Below the pieces are notes generated by a model that saw nothing but the letters and a program-made list of their open reading frames with translations, did not search any database and was not told the origin of the DNA. The position numbers and the translations under genes were made by a program. DNA of 64,000 nt, taken from Alphaproteobacteria bacterium (GTDB taxonomy: Bacteria; Pseudomonadota; Alphaproteobacteria; UBA2966). The stretch's first letter is position 1, and each line of letters begins with the position of its first letter. The stretch covers positions 1 to 64,000 of the forward strand of contig JABIFY010000112.1 of the NCBI GenBank assembly GCA_018650465.1, written 5' to 3'. This document shows, piece by piece, positions 63,005 to 64,000 of the stretch.

Positions 63005-64000
63005 ATGGTTCAAAATCCAGATTATAATAACATGCCGATAAATGCTGCAGGCGGCCTTTCCCGTGTTCGGGACAGGCTGGAGCGCGTTAACGAGGCCGTG
63101 GATTGGTCGCGATTTGACAAATATTTGCATTGGCTGAAATCTGATTTTGCTGCGAATGAAGGGTTTGAGCCTGTCTTGCTCTTCAAAGCCATGCTGGTTC
63201 TTCACTGGCATGCCTTCACAGCACCCGAATTTGACCACGCAATCGAAGACAGTGTCACCATCCGCAGCTTCGTCGGGATAAAACCCCGTGATCCAGGACC
63301 ACGCCATCTGACAGTCAACGCCTTTCGCCGCTTTCTTGTTGACCGGGGCACAGCGACTGATGCCCTGGCGGAACTGCATCGCCAGCTATCTGAAACCGGA
63401 TTCCTGGCGGTTGATCACAAGGAAATAGAAACAGAGGAAAACTCGATACCGGACGAGCTGTACAGCCTGGCCAATGATGTCCGGCTAACGCGACCTTCAA
63501 GGTGGGTATCCATTGAAAAGGACTTTGTCGATTTCTGGAAGGAATATTGCCACGACGGAAAAATTCCCGTGATGCAAACAACGAGATACGACTCCATTCC
63601 TGGCCGTCTGCTTCGACAATTTGTTGTTTTGGATATTGACGACACGGAATTCCGCTTTGCTTTTGCGGGCAGCGCAATCACGGCCCAAAACAAGGGAGAT
63701 CTTGTCAAAGCCTCTGTCGTCCCAAAGCATAAACAATCTGCTTCAGCAATAAGCCATATGGGAGTCCAGGACGAGTTGATATCGATCTGCCGTGCTGCCA
63801 CGGACCGTCAGCAACCCGTCGCCACGTCGACCAGTTTTATCAATGGCAATGGCGACAGAAAAAACCTTTGGGCAATCCTGGCGCCCGTAATCGACAGCGA
63901 CTCAGAAGAAACCCGTTTGGCAGGCGCCGTCCTGATCACCGACACGGACGATGCAGTTTCAGAGAAAACCGGTGCAACTGCGGCAAAGATGTCGATGTTG
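63005..64000 (+). CDS. IS5-type transposase N-domain fused to a PAS_5-like domain, 3' end cut by window edge
   Basis: An open frame of 332 codons that runs off the window. Residues about 20-130 match the IS5-family transposase N-terminal domain (DUF772): DWSRFDKYLHWLK, LLFKAMLVLHWHAFTAPEFD, FVGIKPRDPG, HLTVNAFRRFLVDRG. A linker follows, then about 165-320 looks like the PAS_5 sensor domain: DFVDFWKEYC, YDSIPGRLLRQFVVLDI, FRFAFAGSAIT and a C-terminal strand LAGAVLITDTD. No DDE catalytic core appears in the visible part, so this is not an ordinary transposase. It may be a domesticated DNA-binding regulator. The rest lies outside the window. ATG 63005 has a weak ribosome site. Confidence 0.7.
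   Translation, partial: MVQNPDYNNMPINAAGGLSRVRDRLERVNEAVDWSRFDKYLHWLKSDFAANEGFEPVLLFKAMLVLHWHAFTAPEFDHAIEDSVTIRSFVGIKPRDPGPRHLTVNAFRRFLVDRGTATDALAELHRQLSETGFLAVDHKEIETEENSIPDELYSLANDVRLTRPSRWVSIEKDFVDFWKEYCHDGKIPVMQTTRYDSIPGRLLRQFVVLDIDDTEFRFAFAGSAITAQNKGDLVKASVVPKHKQSASAISHMGVQDELISICRAATDRQQPVATSTSFINGNGDRKNLWAILAPVIDSDSEETRLAGAVLITDTDDAVSEKTGATAAKMSML

Noticed and set aside
62876-63379. N-terminal extension of the aspartyl protease frame up to 63379 on the minus strand
   Set aside because: It runs over the well-supported plus-strand gene at 63005 and its sequence shows no domain; the membrane segments begin after 62875.
63005-64000. Calling the right-edge gene an active IS5 insertion sequence
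   Set aside because: No inverted repeats, target duplication or DDE motif are visible, and a PAS-like domain follows instead.

Overview
The window reads as chromosomal DNA of a free-living, probably marine alphaproteobacterium. Pointers are an FnrN-type regulator with CxxC near its N-terminus and TTGAT-N4-ATCAA boxes, a sigma-54-type flagellin promoter, PAS_5/PAS_7-like sensors, a DUF1244 protein, an ScfR-type regulator, a SoeABC-type sulfite dehydrogenase, and dispersed palindromes with cores such as CGCACTTGATGCG that I associate with this class. Genes are dense, mostly short operons, and no rRNA, tRNA, CRISPR array or complete mobile element was seen. The genus cannot be fixed from the sequence alone.

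Layout. 0-3.4 kb: an edge-truncated Gfo/Idh/MocA oxidoreductase, an SDR and a feruloyl-CoA-synthase-like ligase. 3.4-5.2 kb: an AT-richer block of three tightly packed minus-strand genes, a P-loop GTPase and two small membrane proteins that look like distant paralogues. 5.3-6.4 kb: an Fnr-type regulator flanked by FNR boxes and a 30-residue membrane microprotein. 6.4-9.3 kb: flagellin with a sigma-54 promoter and palindrome array, divergent from a TrhP-like U32 protein. 9.4-13.3 kb: RidA, amidase, a halohydrin-dehalogenase-like protein and an SDR. 13.4-22.5 kb: parvulin, DUF1244, metallo-beta-lactamase-fold hydrolase, AlkC glycosylase, ABM protein, SDR, malate synthase G, rhodanese, a permease and UbiX. 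22.6-30.9 kb: phytase-like esterase, PNPOx-like protein, soeABC, a lipoprotein and unknowns. 31-38.3 kb: acyl-CoA carboxyltransferase plus biotin carrier, a cytosolic reductive-dehalogenase-like protein, a large hybrid kinase and a DHH phosphoesterase. 38.5-45.6 kb: small exported protein, phytanoyl-CoA dioxygenase, PAS kinase, MFS, ABM, a globin-MCP mini-fusion and a degenerate receiver protein. 45.9-51.2 kb: branched-chain-type ABC importer (livFGMH plus binding protein), divergent from an ScfR regulator. 53-56.5 kb: CheY-like regulator, two-TM protein and an SSS-symporter histidine kinase. 56.6-62.9 kb: divergent malonyl-CoA decarboxylase and malonyl-CoA synthetase, MFS, isopropylmalate-dehydrogenase-like enzyme and a membrane aspartyl protease. 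63-64 kb: the start of an IS5-transposase-N-domain/PAS fusion.

How the genes may work together. Carbon metabolism centres on short acyl-CoA and organic acids: propionyl-type carboxylase, glyoxylate shunt (malate synthase), malonate to acetyl-CoA, ABC import and symporter-linked sensing. TTTGCAA-like sites upstream of the carboxylase and malate synthase genes, and near the ScfR gene, suggest one regulator could link these units. Sulfite oxidation (SoeABC), aromatic acid activation, amide hydrolysis and two enzymes of dehalogenating families suggest use of marine organosulfur and organohalogen compounds. Sensing is rich: Fnr, hybrid kinases, a haem-globin chemosensor and PAS modules.

The best candidates for undescribed biology are the GTPase/two-membrane-protein block, the globin-MCP mini-fusion with its receiver-like neighbour, the transposase-derived PAS protein, and the halohydrin dehalogenase and compact RdhA homologues.
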